From: Ruegeria profundi
Lineage (GTDB): Bacteria > Pseudomonadota > Alphaproteobacteria > Rhodobacterales > Rhodobacteraceae
Reading direction: 5' to 3'
Assembly (NCBI RefSeq): GCF_001507545.1
Contig: NZ_LQBP01000001.1
Span: 310,001 to 374,000, forward strand
Length of the DNA: 64,000 nucleotides
The notes under the pieces are model-generated. The model made no database searches and was not told the origin of the DNA. It saw only the letters and a list, made by a program, of their open reading frames with translations. A program made the translations under genes and the position numbers. Of the stretch, positions 25,942 to 34,990 are shown piece after piece; within the stretch, counting starts at the first letter, position 1; every line of letters starts with the position of its first letter.

Positions 25942-26592
25942 TTACACCCCGTCCTTTCCAAGACCCTCTAACAAGGGCACGAAACGAACGGGCAACAACT
26001 CATCATAGTCCAGACCGGTCTCGGTCCGCCTGACACGGATCAGTGTCTGAACCGCATCCGACTGTCCCACCGGCAAAACCATGATACCGCCGATTTTAAG
26101 CTGCGCCAAGAGCGGCCCGGGCGGATCCTCTGCCGCTGCAGTTACAATGATACGGTCAAATGGGGCCTGCTCGGGCAAACCAAAAGATCCGTCCGTCAAC
26201 ATAGCGGTAACATTGGTCAGGCCGAGGTCGCGGAATAGCTGCCCGGTTTCCCGCACCAGCCGCTTGTGACGCTCAACCGTATAGACCCGGCGCGCCAACT
26301 TCGACAGGATGGCCGCCTGATAGCCAGACCCGGTGCCAACCTCTAACACTGTGTCGCGCGGACGCACATCCAACGCCTGCGTCATCAGCCCCACCACCGA
26401 AGGCTGGCTTATCGTCTGACCGCACGCAATCGGCAGTGGCGTATCTTCATAAGCGCGATCGGCGAACAAGCCTTTGACGAATTGACCTCGGTCGATCTGT
26501 TCCATCGCTGCCAGCACACGCGCATCCGTTACCCCACGCGAGCGCAGGGCAAACAAAAACTGCATGGTTGTTTCGGGGTCCGGTCCGGTCAT
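25942..26592 (-). CDS. pcm: Protein-L-isoaspartate O-methyltransferase
   Basis: Repairs damaged aspartyl residues by methylating L-isoaspartate with SAM. The 216 residues have the family stretch [17 protein letters not shown], the SAM-binding motif [11 protein letters not shown] and [15 protein letters not shown]. Overlaps surE by four bases. Together with surE and nlpD this matches the surE-pcm-nlpD order known near rpoS in gammaproteobacteria; no rpoS follows here, as expected for an alphaproteobacterium. Confidence 0.94.
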   Translation of the reverse strand: MTGPDPETTMQFLFALRSRGVTDARVLAAMEQIDRGQFVKGLFADRAYEDTPLPIACGQTISQPSVVGLMTQALDVRPRDTVLEVGTGSGYQAAILSKLARRVYTVERHKRLVRETGQLFRDLGLTNVTAMLTDGSFGLPEQAPFDRIIVTAAAEDPPGPLLAQLKIGGIMVLPVGQSDAVQTLIRVRRTETGLDYDELLPVRFVPLLEGLGKDGV

Positions 26593-27371
26593 TCGATCGT
26601 CTTCAATGCCTCAAGCGCATCATGGGCTGTCAGATCCGCACGCATCGGCGTGACCGAGATGTAGCCCGCCAGATTAACCGCCGCATCCGTGCCCGGCGCG
26701 GTTGGGTTGTGCTGATAGCCGCCTTTGATCCACAGGAACCGCCGTCCCGAGGGCGAGCTGTGCGGCTCGACCGAAAAATGCGTGTCACGACGAAATCCTT
26801 GCGGAGCGATCCGCGTGCCCAACACTTCATCTGCAGGCACAGGTGGGAAATTTACGTTGTAGAACAAGCGGTAATCTCCCTGATTTTCCGGCGCAGCATC
26901 CAGGATCTTTCGCACCAGACCAGCGCCGAACCGGGCGGCCGTTTCAAACGGATCGTCCAGCCCAAGGTTCCGTGGCCCAAAATACTGCGACAGGGCAATT
27001 GCCGGAATGCCCTGCAAAGCGGCCTCCATCGCGCCGCCGACAGTGCCGGAATAAAGCGTGTTCTCGGCCGAGTTATTTCCCCGGTTGACCCCGGACAGCA
27101 CCAGATCGGGGCGTGCATCCTTCATCACGTCGTGCAATCCGGCCAAAACGCAATCCGCGGGAGAGCCCTCGGCGGCAAACCTGCGCTCGCCCAGTTCGGC
27201 GACCATCATCGGGTGCGTGTAGCTGATACAATGCCCAACCCCCGATTGCTCGAACGCGGGCGCAACCACCCAAACCTCGCCCTCGGGTCCAGCCAGATCG
27301 GCGGCGATGGCTTCCAGCGCGATAAGGCCCGGCGCATTAATGCCGTCATCATTGGTAAGAAGAATACGCAT
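26589..27371 (-). CDS. surE: 5'/3'-nucleotidase SurE
   Basis: Metal-dependent nucleotidase, 260 residues. It begins [10 protein letters not shown], which supplies the metal ligands Asp8 and Asp9; the later [25 protein letters not shown] holds the conserved Asn and Ser/Thr residues. The ATG at 27371 gives this canonical beginning; an in-frame ATG at 27380 and a longer frame to 27428 are less likely. The stop overlaps pcm. Confidence 0.94.
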   Translation of the reverse strand: MRILLTNDDGINAPGLIALEAIAADLAGPEGEVWVVAPAFEQSGVGHCISYTHPMMVAELGERRFAAEGSPADCVLAGLHDVMKDARPDLVLSGVNRGNNSAENTLYSGTVGGAMEAALQGIPAIALSQYFGPRNLGLDDPFETAARFGAGLVRKILDAAPENQGDYRLFYNVNFPPVPADEVLGTRIAPQGFRRDTHFSVEPHSSPSGRRFLWIKGGYQHNPTAPGTDAAVNLAGYISVTPMRADLTAHDALEALKTIE

Positions 27372-27492
27372 AAGCCCCATCCGCCGCAGTGTTTGAACCT
27401 TGATAGACCCGCCCTCGCGTGGCGGCAAGCAAAGCAGGCGTGCAATCTGAGGCTTTCGCGCACCACTTGGGTCAAAACTGCGCGTCTGAACC

Positions 27493-28614
27493 CTAAGCCT
27501 GGAAAACGAAGCAATGACTGCGGCGCACGGTCAACCACATGACCCGCCCAGGATTTGGCACAAACACGTTTGGCACTGTCGTCTTTAGGATTGATCCGTC
27601 ATAGTCCATCCGAAATTCGACAAGGCTTTCATTGCCCAAAAAACGCGCGCGTTCCACAACACCACGCGCAGCCTTACCATCGGTTGCAGTAGGCAACGGC
27701 CCTTTGCCATTGCGGTCAAAGTCCAACCGAACGTGTTGTGGCCTGAACACGATCTCGACATTTGTCCCGTCCGGAACGCCCGGAGCCAGGAATTGCCCGA
27801 ACGGCGTTTCAGCCAAAGCCCCTTTCACATTGGTCTTTAAAACGTTGATATCGCTAAAAAACGCCATCGCAGCCTTGTCGACTGGACGTGTGTATACATT
27901 GTACGGCGCACCTTGCTGCACGATCTTGCCGCGCCGCATCAAGGCGATCTCGTCCGCCATGCGCATCGCTTCCTCAGGCTCGTGCGTGACGAGAACAACA
28001 GCAGCATCCTCTTCCTTGAGAATGGCCAGCGTCTCATCCCGGATTCCATCGCGCAGCCTGTTGTCAAGGCCCGAGAATGGCTCATCCATCAGCATGATGC
28101 GCGGACGCGGCGCAAGCGCACGGGCCAGCGCCACGCGCTGCTGTTCCCCCCCAGACAAGTGGTGAGGATATTTGTCAATGAAATGAATCAAATCGACTTT
28201 GCGCAAAAGCTCTTCAACCCGGGCGCGCTTTTCGTCCTTGTGGCCTTTCAAACCAAAAGCCACATTGTCGGCCACGTTAAGATGCGGGAACAGCGCGAAG
28301 TCCTGAAACATCAGGCCGATCTCTCGACGTTCTGGCGGGATTCGGAACACGGTGTCGCAAATCAACTTGCCGTCTACATAGATTTCACCGGATTCCTGCA
28401 TCTCGACCCCGGCAATCATGCGCAAGGTCGTCGACTTGCCGCAACCCGATGGCCCCAGAAGGCAAGTCACCTTACCCGCGTCGACAGACAGGGATACGTT
28501 GTCAACAACAACCCGCCCCTCGTACCGCGCGATCAAATTTCGAATTTCCAGACGAGGAGGAGTTGCGTCTAATGTCACCGATGGGCCCCGCTGTCTTTTC
28601 CCGATCAAATTCAT
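27493..28614 (-). CDS. FbpC/AfuC-like ABC transporter ATP-binding protein (orphan)
   Basis: A 373-residue importer ATPase: Walker A GPSGCGKS (54-61), Q loop [12 protein letters not shown], signature [16 protein letters not shown], Walker [13 protein letters not shown], and a C-terminal TOBE-type regulatory domain (about 285-370). The sequence is closest to the ferric iron group, but spermidine/thiosulfate types look alike. No binding protein or permease gene lies next to it, which is unusual. No clear ribosome site precedes the ATG; a GC-rich hairpin stands there instead. Confidence 0.85.
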   Translation of the reverse strand: MNLIGKRQRGPSVTLDATPPRLEIRNLIARYEGRVVVDNVSLSVDAGKVTCLLGPSGCGKSTTLRMIAGVEMQESGEIYVDGKLICDTVFRIPPERREIGLMFQDFALFPHLNVADNVAFGLKGHKDEKRARVEELLRKVDLIHFIDKYPHHLSGGEQQRVALARALAPRPRIMLMDEPFSGLDNRLRDGIRDETLAILKEEDAAVVLVTHEPEEAMRMADEIALMRRGKIVQQGAPYNVYTRPVDKAAMAFFSDINVLKTNVKGALAETPFGQFLAPGVPDGTNVEIVFRPQHVRLDFDRNGKGPLPTATDGKAARGVVERARFLGNESLVEFRMDYDGSILKTTVPNVFVPNPGRVMWLTVRRSHCFVFQA

Positions 28615-28622
28615 CGGGCTTA

Positions 28623-28643
28623 GGCGGGGATAGCAACCCCGCC
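28623..28643 (-). other. Hairpin between arsM and the fbpC-like gene
   Basis: GGCGGGG and CCCCGCC (7 GC pairs, 7-base loop) lie 17 bases past the arsM stop and 8 bases before the next ATG, without a T-run. It may be a weak terminator or a translation-controlling stem. Confidence 0.35.
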
Positions 28644-28659
28644 CGTCAGGTGCAAGACA

Positions 28660-29706
28660 TCAGCAACATCCGCCCGACGCGACCTGGCCCGGTGTTTCGA
28701 ATGCGTTTTCTCCACCGCAATCTTCAAAAACACCATAATGGGTCGAGAAATCACCGATGAACTCGAAATGCTGCGCAAAGCGTGTTTCTTTCAGCATCAT
28801 CCAGGTATTGCCGCAAACGGGAAAAACCTTGCCAGTTTCCATCGCGTGGTGGTCATCCAATTCAAACAGATGCGGTGCATTGGGGATCGTTCCCTTGTAG
28901 ATCACCGCCTGACCGTAGTCTTCGCAGGCCGGTTCCAATTTGGGCAGTTTAAACAGGCGGTAGGTGGCCGACTGGAACTTCAGCGGTGCGACGCGTGCCT
29001 CGAGAACCGGGTTTTCGATGGTCAGCGGGCGATGCGTGACGCGGCGCGGATCGCCAAACCCAGCCTTGCGGGCAATTGACAGGAAATCATTCAAATACAG
29101 CGCACCGGAAAGGCATTCGCCGTACAGAACCTCATCCTCAGCCATGTCTTTCGGCACCCTACGGTCGGCGTAAACGTCCGAGAAATACATCTCGCCACCG
29201 TCCTTCAGCAGACGGTGCGCGCCGCGCAAAACCGCCTCTTTGTCCGTGGCCAGGTTGATCACGCAATTTGAAACTATAATGTCGAATGATCCCGGCTCAA
29301 GGTTCAGGTCATCAAGCCTTTCGATGTATCCGTGATGGAATTCCACATTGCTGGCCGCATAGCCAAACGCGCTAGCATGGTAATCCTGATGAGCTCGCGC
29401 AACCTCCAGCTGTTCGGGCGTCATATCCACGCCGACGACCCGGCCCGTTTCGCCCACCATCGCAGACAGAGCATAAACATCGCGACCCGCCCCGCAACCC
29501 AGATCAAGGATGCTCATTCCCTTCAAATCCAGCGGCGCGATCAGGCCACAGCCGTAGTAACGGGTCAGCACCTCATCATGAACTTTGGACAGAACCTGTT
29601 TCAGATGATCCGGCATGGCGTCCGGGGTACAGCACGCATTGGTCTGCAAATCCGAACTGCTTTGCAGCACTTCACCATAGTAATTCTGCACAGACTCATG
29701 ATTCAT
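28660..29706 (-). CDS. arsM: Arsenite S-adenosylmethionine methyltransferase
   Basis: Methylates arsenite to volatile or organic forms using SAM. The 348 residues show the SAM site ILDLGCGAGRDVYAL near 67-81 and the cysteines typical of ArsM: an adjacent pair near 26-27 (TNACCTPDAM), one near 149 (VSNCVINL) and one near 199 (YGECLSGAL). The beginning YYGEVLQSS is also characteristic. A Cys-Cys pair ends the protein. A GTG at 29709 directly precedes the chosen ATG; AAGGAAA lies upstream. No arsR, arsB or arsC gene is adjacent. Confidence 0.9.
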   Translation of the reverse strand: MNHESVQNYYGEVLQSSSDLQTNACCTPDAMPDHLKQVLSKVHDEVLTRYYGCGLIAPLDLKGMSILDLGCGAGRDVYALSAMVGETGRVVGVDMTPEQLEVARAHQDYHASAFGYAASNVEFHHGYIERLDDLNLEPGSFDIIVSNCVINLATDKEAVLRGAHRLLKDGGEMYFSDVYADRRVPKDMAEDEVLYGECLSGALYLNDFLSIARKAGFGDPRRVTHRPLTIENPVLEARVAPLKFQSATYRLFKLPKLEPACEDYGQAVIYKGTIPNAPHLFELDDHHAMETGKVFPVCGNTWMMLKETRFAQHFEFIGDFSTHYGVFEDCGGENAFETPGQVASGGCC

Positions 29707-29801
29707 CACAGGTTTCCTTTTCCCGATGGCTGGAAATCAGGTAATTCAGCCCTGTCGTTGGCGCAATCCGCTGAGGCAAAATCTGACGAAAGCGTGAGGG
29801 T

Positions 29802-30914
29802 CTATGCGAGTAATTCGAAGTCCGCACCCGTGCGCACCCGTCCATTGACCTGAATTTCAAGCCGATGCGCACCGGGAACCAACGTGTATGTGGATGCGTT
29901 CCCCTTTAGCTTGTGCGACTTACTAAGGCTCAGCCCACCATCACGCAGTTTAGCCTGTTTAAACTTGTGAACCTTAGCTGAGGTTTTCCCTCCAGGCCTC
30001 TGAAAGTGAACGATATAATCGACTAGAACAGGTTGATTATTCTGTCCGCTTAGCAAGACATCGAATTCCAACACCCCGTCAATCCGCGCCTCACCTTTTA
30101 TTTGCAATTCAACGGTGACATCGGCCTCGGGATCATATCCCAGCAGTGTCATGGCCCCCGGATGACCTGTTTTGACCAACCCGCGCAGGGTATGAGATGT
30201 CATCCAACGCAGTTCATCCCGATCTTGCTGACCTTCTGCTTCCCACGCGCGTAACCGATCCAAAACAAGATCAGGGTTCTTCTTGGTGATGTCGTTCAGA
30301 TGGTTCGCCACCGACCGCGTGACGTAGCGCGTCGGATCTTTGTGCAACCGGTCCAGCAAGTGTAGCGGATCGGTCAAGTCCAGCCCGACCGCCTGCCCCC
30401 AAGGCAGTCTGGGCCTTGTACCCTCGCTTACCAACCGGCGCACGTGATAGCTGTCATGATCACACCAGCGTTCCATTCGATTCAGCACCAGCTGTGGATG
30501 AGTGTTCAGGAACGGACGAATGGCCCATTCCATCGAAAAGCGCTGCGTCACTTCTTCCAGCACATCAAGTGCTAGGTCGGGATGACCCAATCCCACGGAC
30601 GCGATCCATTCGCCCAGAGGAGCAAAGATAAAATCGCCGAAATCGTCATCCTTTTTGGTTGGATCAAGCGGTGGCGGCAACGCCCGCAGCAGGGTCGGCG
30701 CGACATCCGGCAGCGCCCCCGGAAAGGCATTTTGCAGGCACTCGGCAATCCAGGCTATGCGCTCTTTCAACTCAAGGTCCAGCAAGCGGGACATCACCTG
30801 CCCTTCAAAGGCTTGGGCATCAAAGGTCGGCGCAGCCCCGGCGAACAAACCCGCCAGATAGCGGGTCTTTTCCTGGTTATACAACTGATCTTTCAGCGAG
30901 AATCCTTGTGACAT
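29802..30914 (-). CDS. AlkC-like DNA alkylation repair glycosylase with C-terminal Ig-like domain
   Basis: Predicted HEAT-repeat DNA glycosylase, 370 residues. The first ~260 residues are helical repeats with family stretches LGEWIASVG, WAIRPFLNTHP, HDSYHVRRLVSEGTRPRLPW and VRRSVANHLNDI-like text (here VTRSVANHLNDITKKNPD). The last ~100 residues change to beta-rich sequence (VTVELQIKGEARIDG ... HRLEIQVNGRV), fitting the Ig-like DNA-binding domain described for the longer AlkC class, which removes 3-methylcytosine and 3-methyladenine. The start at 30914 is two bases after the stop of the SDR gene, so they are coupled. Confidence 0.85.
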   Translation of the reverse strand: MSQGFSLKDQLYNQEKTRYLAGLFAGAAPTFDAQAFEGQVMSRLLDLELKERIAWIAECLQNAFPGALPDVAPTLLRALPPPLDPTKKDDDFGDFIFAPLGEWIASVGLGHPDLALDVLEEVTQRFSMEWAIRPFLNTHPQLVLNRMERWCDHDSYHVRRLVSEGTRPRLPWGQAVGLDLTDPLHLLDRLHKDPTRYVTRSVANHLNDITKKNPDLVLDRLRAWEAEGQQDRDELRWMTSHTLRGLVKTGHPGAMTLLGYDPEADVTVELQIKGEARIDGVLEFDVLLSGQNNQPVLVDYIVHFQRPGGKTSAKVHKFKQAKLRDGGLSLSKSHKLKGNASTYTLVPGAHRLEIQVNGRVRTGADFELLA

Positions 30915-30916
30915 CC

Positions 30917-31696
30917 CTACATCGTCATGTTTGTGGCGCCACCATCCAGCAGGATGTTCTGCCCCACGATAAAACCCGCCTGTTGCGAGCACAGAAACGC
31001 GCAGGTCGCGCCGAATTCCTGCCGCGTGCCATAGCGGCGTGCAGGAATCGTTGCCGCGCGCTCGGCCCGAGCGTCATCCATTGAGATACCCTTTTGCTCT
31101 GCCACACCGCTATCCAGCGCATCCGCGCGGTCGGTGGCGTGGATACCCGGCAGCAGGTTGTTGATCGTCACGCCATACGGTGCCACCTGCCGCGACGTGC
31201 CTGCGACATATCCGGTTAATCCGGTCCGCGCAGCGTTTGACAGGCCCAGAACGGCGATCGGTGCCCGCACGGATTGCGAGGTGATATTCACGACCCGGCC
31301 CCAGCCCTTGTCCATCATTCCCGGCAACAGTGCTTTCATGAACGCAATCGGCGTCAACATATTGGCATCCAGCGCCTTGATAAAATCGTCACGCTCCCAA
31401 TCCGACCACATGCCGGGCGGCGGACCACCAGCATTTGTCACAAGAATGTCAACGCCTTGCGCGGCTTCGATAACCTGCGCCTGACCATCAGGTGAGGTCA
31501 CATCGCAGGCAACGGTCTGCACCGAAACGCCGTGCTGGGACCTCAGACGATCGGCTTCGCGCTCAAGCGTATCGGCCCCGCGCGCATTCATCACCAGATC
31601 GACACCTGCCTCGGCCAATGCCTCGGCACAGCCCAAGCCCAATCCCTTGCTGCTGGCGCAAACCAGCGCTCTTTTTCCGCGAATACCCAGATCCAT
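30917..31696 (-). CDS. Short-chain dehydrogenase/reductase (FabG-like)
   Basis: A 259-residue SDR. The cofactor site reads CASSKGLGLGCAEAL, so the first glycine of TGxxxGxG is replaced by Ala-Ser. NAGGPPPG takes the place of NNAG; the catalytic Ser is in NITSQSVRAP. Where YxxxK is expected the sequence is LGLSNAART, so the tyrosine and lysine appear to be substituted. This NAGGPP-type SDR group is widespread and its substrate unknown. The ATG at 31696 follows GGGAGGA. It is translationally linked to the alkC-like gene. Confidence 0.85.
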   Translation of the reverse strand: MDLGIRGKRALVCASSKGLGLGCAEALAEAGVDLVMNARGADTLEREADRLRSQHGVSVQTVACDVTSPDGQAQVIEAAQGVDILVTNAGGPPPGMWSDWERDDFIKALDANMLTPIAFMKALLPGMMDKGWGRVVNITSQSVRAPIAVLGLSNAARTGLTGYVAGTSRQVAPYGVTINNLLPGIHATDRADALDSGVAEQKGISMDDARAERAATIPARRYGTRQEFGATCAFLCSQQAGFIVGQNILLDGGATNMTM

Positions 31697-31771
31697 CTGA
31701 TCCTCCCTGCCTTTCATTGGCCGCATGTCTAGCACCGGCCAGACAGGAAAGACCAGATTGGCAACACCGGC

Positions 31772-32134
31772 TTAATAGAAGAATTCTTCCCGCACGATCT
31801 TGCCATCGGCGACGTGATAGACGCCAACTTCGCGCATATCGAAACTCTCACCGCTTTCCTTCACCTTACCCTGCACCTCGAAGATCACGGCAAAACGGTC
31901 ATCGCCGTGCAGATACGGATCACTGACCGTGGCGCTTGAAACTTCGTGCGCACCTTCCCACCATTCGTGCTTACCGCGGATTCCGTCCACACCATGCGTT
32001 TCCCGGCCAGAGCCGTCCATGTCCTGCGCTTCAACCGAAACCGCATCTGCCGCATAAAGCTCAGGCAGGTTTTCCTTGGCGCGATCCTCACGACATCCGG
32101 CAACCAGCTCTTCTGCAATCTCTTTCAGGTTCAT
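31772..32134 (-). CDS. SnoaL/NTF2-like protein
   Basis: A 120-residue single-domain protein of the nuclear transport factor 2 fold. The helix at the start (LKEIAEELVAGCRE), the tyrosine/aspartate stretch ELYAADAVSVEA and the strand pattern DRFAVIFEVQGKVKESGESF with an end VADGKIVREEFFY are typical of SnoaL-like proteins, some of which are cyclases or isomerases. The substrate is unknown. GGAGAAGACC precedes the ATG. Divergent from prfC by 109 bases. Confidence 0.82.
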   Translation of the reverse strand: MNLKEIAEELVAGCREDRAKENLPELYAADAVSVEAQDMDGSGRETHGVDGIRGKHEWWEGAHEVSSATVSDPYLHGDDRFAVIFEVQGKVKESGESFDMREVGVYHVADGKIVREEFFY

Positions 32135-32243
32135 TGGTCTTCTCCTCTATTTGTTCTCTTTATGTTCTTATTGCCACAGCAACACGATTCTGAACATCCC
32201 CTTTATCTTGCCTCGGCCGGTTTCCCCGCCTATACGCGCGCTT

Positions 32244-33848
32244 ATGCTTGATACCTCGAACCAACCCGTACTGCCGCCCGAGATCGCCCGACGCCGGACA
32301 TTTGCCATCATCTCGCACCCGGATGCGGGCAAAACAACGCTGACTGAAAAGTTCCTTCTTTACGGGGGCGCGATCCAGATGGCCGGCCAAGTGCGCGCCA
32401 AGGGTGAGGCGCGGCGTACGCGTTCGGATTTCATGCAGATGGAGAAGGATCGAGGCATCTCGGTTTCCGCCTCGGCCATGTCGTTTGACTATGGCGATTT
32501 CCGGTTCAATCTGGTCGATACGCCCGGTCACTCGGACTTCTCGGAAGATACCTATCGCACGCTGACCGCCGTGGATGCCGCCGTGATGGTCATCGACGGC
32601 GCAAAAGGTGTGGAAAGCCAGACGCAGAAGCTGTTCGAGGTCTGCCGCCTGCGCGATCTGCCGATCCTGACCTTCTGTAACAAGATGGACCGCGAAAGCC
32701 GCGATACGTTCGAGATCATCGACGAAATCCAGGAAATGCTGGCCATCGACGTCACGCCCGCCGCATGGCCGATTGGCGTGGGGCGCGATTTTATCGGTTG
32801 TTACGACATGCTTCGCGACCGGCTGGAGCTGATGGACCGTGCCGACCGCAACAAGGTGGCCGAAAGCATCCAGATCGACGGTTTAGATGATCCCAAACTG
32901 GCTGAGCACGTGCCCGAGCATCTGTTGGAGAAGCTGCTGGAAGAGGTTGAAATGGCGCGCGAACTGTTGCCCCAACTCGACCCACAGGCGGTGCTGGAAG
33001 GGCATATGACGCCAATCTGGTTTGGCTCGGCCATCAACTCGTTCGGGGTAAAGGAACTGATGGAAGGTATCGGCGCCTACGGGCCGCAACCGCAGATTCA
33101 GTCGGCCGAACCACGTCAGATTGCACCCGATGAGAAAAAGGTCGCCGGGTTTGTCTTCAAGGTGCAGGCCAATATGGACCCCAAGCACCGCGACCGTGTG
33201 GCCTTTGTGCGTATGGCATCTGGCCATTTCAAGCGCGGCATGAAGCTGACGCATGTACGGTCGAAAAAGCCGATGGCGATTTCGAACCCCGTGCTGTTTC
33301 TCGCCTCTGACCGTGAGTTGGCTGAAGAGGCCTGGGCCGGTGACATCATCGGCATCCCGAACCACGGCCAGTTGCGCATCGGTGATACGCTGACCGAGGG
33401 CGAGGCGCTGCGCGTGACTGGCATTCCGTCCTTCGCACCGGAACTGCTGCAAGGCGTTCGCGCAGGCGATCCGATGAAGGCCAAGCATCTGGAAAAAGCC
33501 CTGATGCAATTCGCCGAGGAAGGCGCGGCCAAAGTGTTCAAACCCTCAATCGGCTCGGGCTTTATCGTCGGCGTTGTCGGCGCGCTGCAGTTCGAAGTGC
33601 TCGCCAGCCGGATCGAGATGGAATATGGCCTGCCCGTCCGGTTCGAAGCGTCTCAGTTCACGTCAGCCCGTTGGGTCAGCGGCGACAAGGCCGAGGTTGA
33701 AAAGTTTGTCAACGCCAACAAACAGCACATCGCCCATGACCATGATGGTGACATCGTGTACCTGACCAGACTGCAGTGGGACATTGACCGAGTTGTGCGT
33801 GACTATCCGGCACTGAACCTGACGGCGACCAAGGAAATGATGACGTGA
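32244..33848 (+). CDS. prfC: Peptide chain release factor 3
   Basis: GTPase that recycles RF1/RF2 from the ribosome, 534 residues. G1 loop SHPDAGKTTL (about 24-33), switch II DTPGHSDFSEDTYR, G4 NKMD and the RF3-specific C-terminal domain with YGLPVRFEASQFTSARW. The start at 32244 gives a protein of the usual length (529 in E. coli); the frame extends to 32076 but without similarity. Confidence 0.96.
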   Translation: MLDTSNQPVLPPEIARRRTFAIISHPDAGKTTLTEKFLLYGGAIQMAGQVRAKGEARRTRSDFMQMEKDRGISVSASAMSFDYGDFRFNLVDTPGHSDFSEDTYRTLTAVDAAVMVIDGAKGVESQTQKLFEVCRLRDLPILTFCNKMDRESRDTFEIIDEIQEMLAIDVTPAAWPIGVGRDFIGCYDMLRDRLELMDRADRNKVAESIQIDGLDDPKLAEHVPEHLLEKLLEEVEMARELLPQLDPQAVLEGHMTPIWFGSAINSFGVKELMEGIGAYGPQPQIQSAEPRQIAPDEKKVAGFVFKVQANMDPKHRDRVAFVRMASGHFKRGMKLTHVRSKKPMAISNPVLFLASDRELAEEAWAGDIIGIPNHGQLRIGDTLTEGEALRVTGIPSFAPELLQGVRAGDPMKAKHLEKALMQFAEEGAAKVFKPSIGSGFIVGVVGALQFEVLASRIEMEYGLPVRFEASQFTSARWVSGDKAEVEKFVNANKQHIAHDHDGDIVYLTRLQWDIDRVVRDYPALNLTATKEMMT

Positions 33849-33866
33849 TCGGCCAAAACGCTGTTT

Positions 33867-34805
33867 ATGACCGGTAACCCGACCTGGGGCATTGTTTCGA
33901 CCGTTCGGGGCCCGACCCCGGACATACTGCGCTTTGTGGCCTATCACCTCGACTTGGGTGTCGACCGGATGTACATCTTTCTGGACGAACCCAACTCGGC
34001 AGCCTTTGGCGCGCTGGATGGGCACAAAAAGATCGACGTCCATACGTGCGATCACAGGTTCTGGGCAAGCCGGAAACGCGACCGGCCCCAAGCGCACCAG
34101 ACTCGCCAGACGGCGAATGCATCCTTCACCTATCGCAACACTGACCTGGATTGGCTGACCCATATCGACATGGATGAGTTTTTATGGCCGGACCGCCCCA
34201 TTTCTCAGTGTCTTGCAGAGGTCTCTGACGACCTTCCCGGTGTCCGGGTCCGACCGATCGAAGCACTGGCCAGCGGTGAGGATGAGTACAAGGCGTTTAT
34301 CCCCCAAGGCCTGCATCGCGAAAAACTCGTTCAGACGATATACCCAAGCTTCGGTGCATTTGTTCGGGGCGGTTTCTTAAGTCATTTGCAGGGTAAGATA
34401 TTCGCCCGCACCGGTTTGCCAAAGATCAGTTTTCGTATCCACAATCTGCTTCAGAACGGCGAGCCCTTGCCCTGCAAAGCCGAGCTACCCGGCGTCGACA
34501 TTTGCCACCGCCACGCACCGGATTGGGACTGCTGGCTAGCTCACCTTCCATTCCGGCTTGAGTGTGGCTCTTATCGCCCCGGAATGTCCCCAAACGTGCC
34601 GCGTGCCGATGGCGGGATGAACATGAACGAATTGCTAACCCGTATCGACGCCGAAAACGGTGTCGACGGGCTGCGCAGTTTTTTCGATGAGATCAGCGGC
34701 GCAGACCCCGAGGTGCATGCGCGGCTTGAGAAATTTGGCATGCTCCGGCATCGGCCCCTCAATTTGAACGCCAAGCTTGCGAAACACTTTCCCGGAAGTG
34801 CCTGA
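33867..34805 (+). CDS. Glycosyltransferase family 2-like protein
   Basis: A 312-residue cytosolic glycosyltransferase of the Glyco_tranf_2_4 type. It begins with the family opening WGIVSTVRGPTPDILRFVAYHLDLG, where a small-molecule sugar donor would bind, and has the metal-binding motif HIDMDEFL (the DxD site) near 98-105. Cysteine/histidine stretch CHRHAPDW follows in the acceptor part. No membrane segment. Donor and acceptor are unknown; such genes often decorate cell-surface polymers. It starts 18 bases after prfC. Confidence 0.83.
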   Translation: MTGNPTWGIVSTVRGPTPDILRFVAYHLDLGVDRMYIFLDEPNSAAFGALDGHKKIDVHTCDHRFWASRKRDRPQAHQTRQTANASFTYRNTDLDWLTHIDMDEFLWPDRPISQCLAEVSDDLPGVRVRPIEALASGEDEYKAFIPQGLHREKLVQTIYPSFGAFVRGGFLSHLQGKIFARTGLPKISFRIHNLLQNGEPLPCKAELPGVDICHRHAPDWDCWLAHLPFRLECGSYRPGMSPNVPRADGGMNMNELLTRIDAENGVDGLRSFFDEISGADPEVHARLEKFGMLRHRPLNLNAKLAKHFPGSA

Positions 34806-34990
34806 ATTGTTGCGGTAAACCCCCATCTGCAGGACGCAGAAACATCTTCGGGGGACTTCATTTGACCCCGACCTACGATTTTGTTATGTCCCGCTCCAAG
34901 CCGAAATGCGCGATGTTGCGTATGGCCTTCCGGGCCCGGCACACCTTTGACGCGCGGGCCAGGTCTAGTGTCCGCAAAAACCGGACATAC

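Noticed and set aside
26568..27542. Plus-strand frame of 324 codons opposite surE and pcm
   Set aside because: Antisense of two conserved genes; Arg/Gln/His rich and without motifs.
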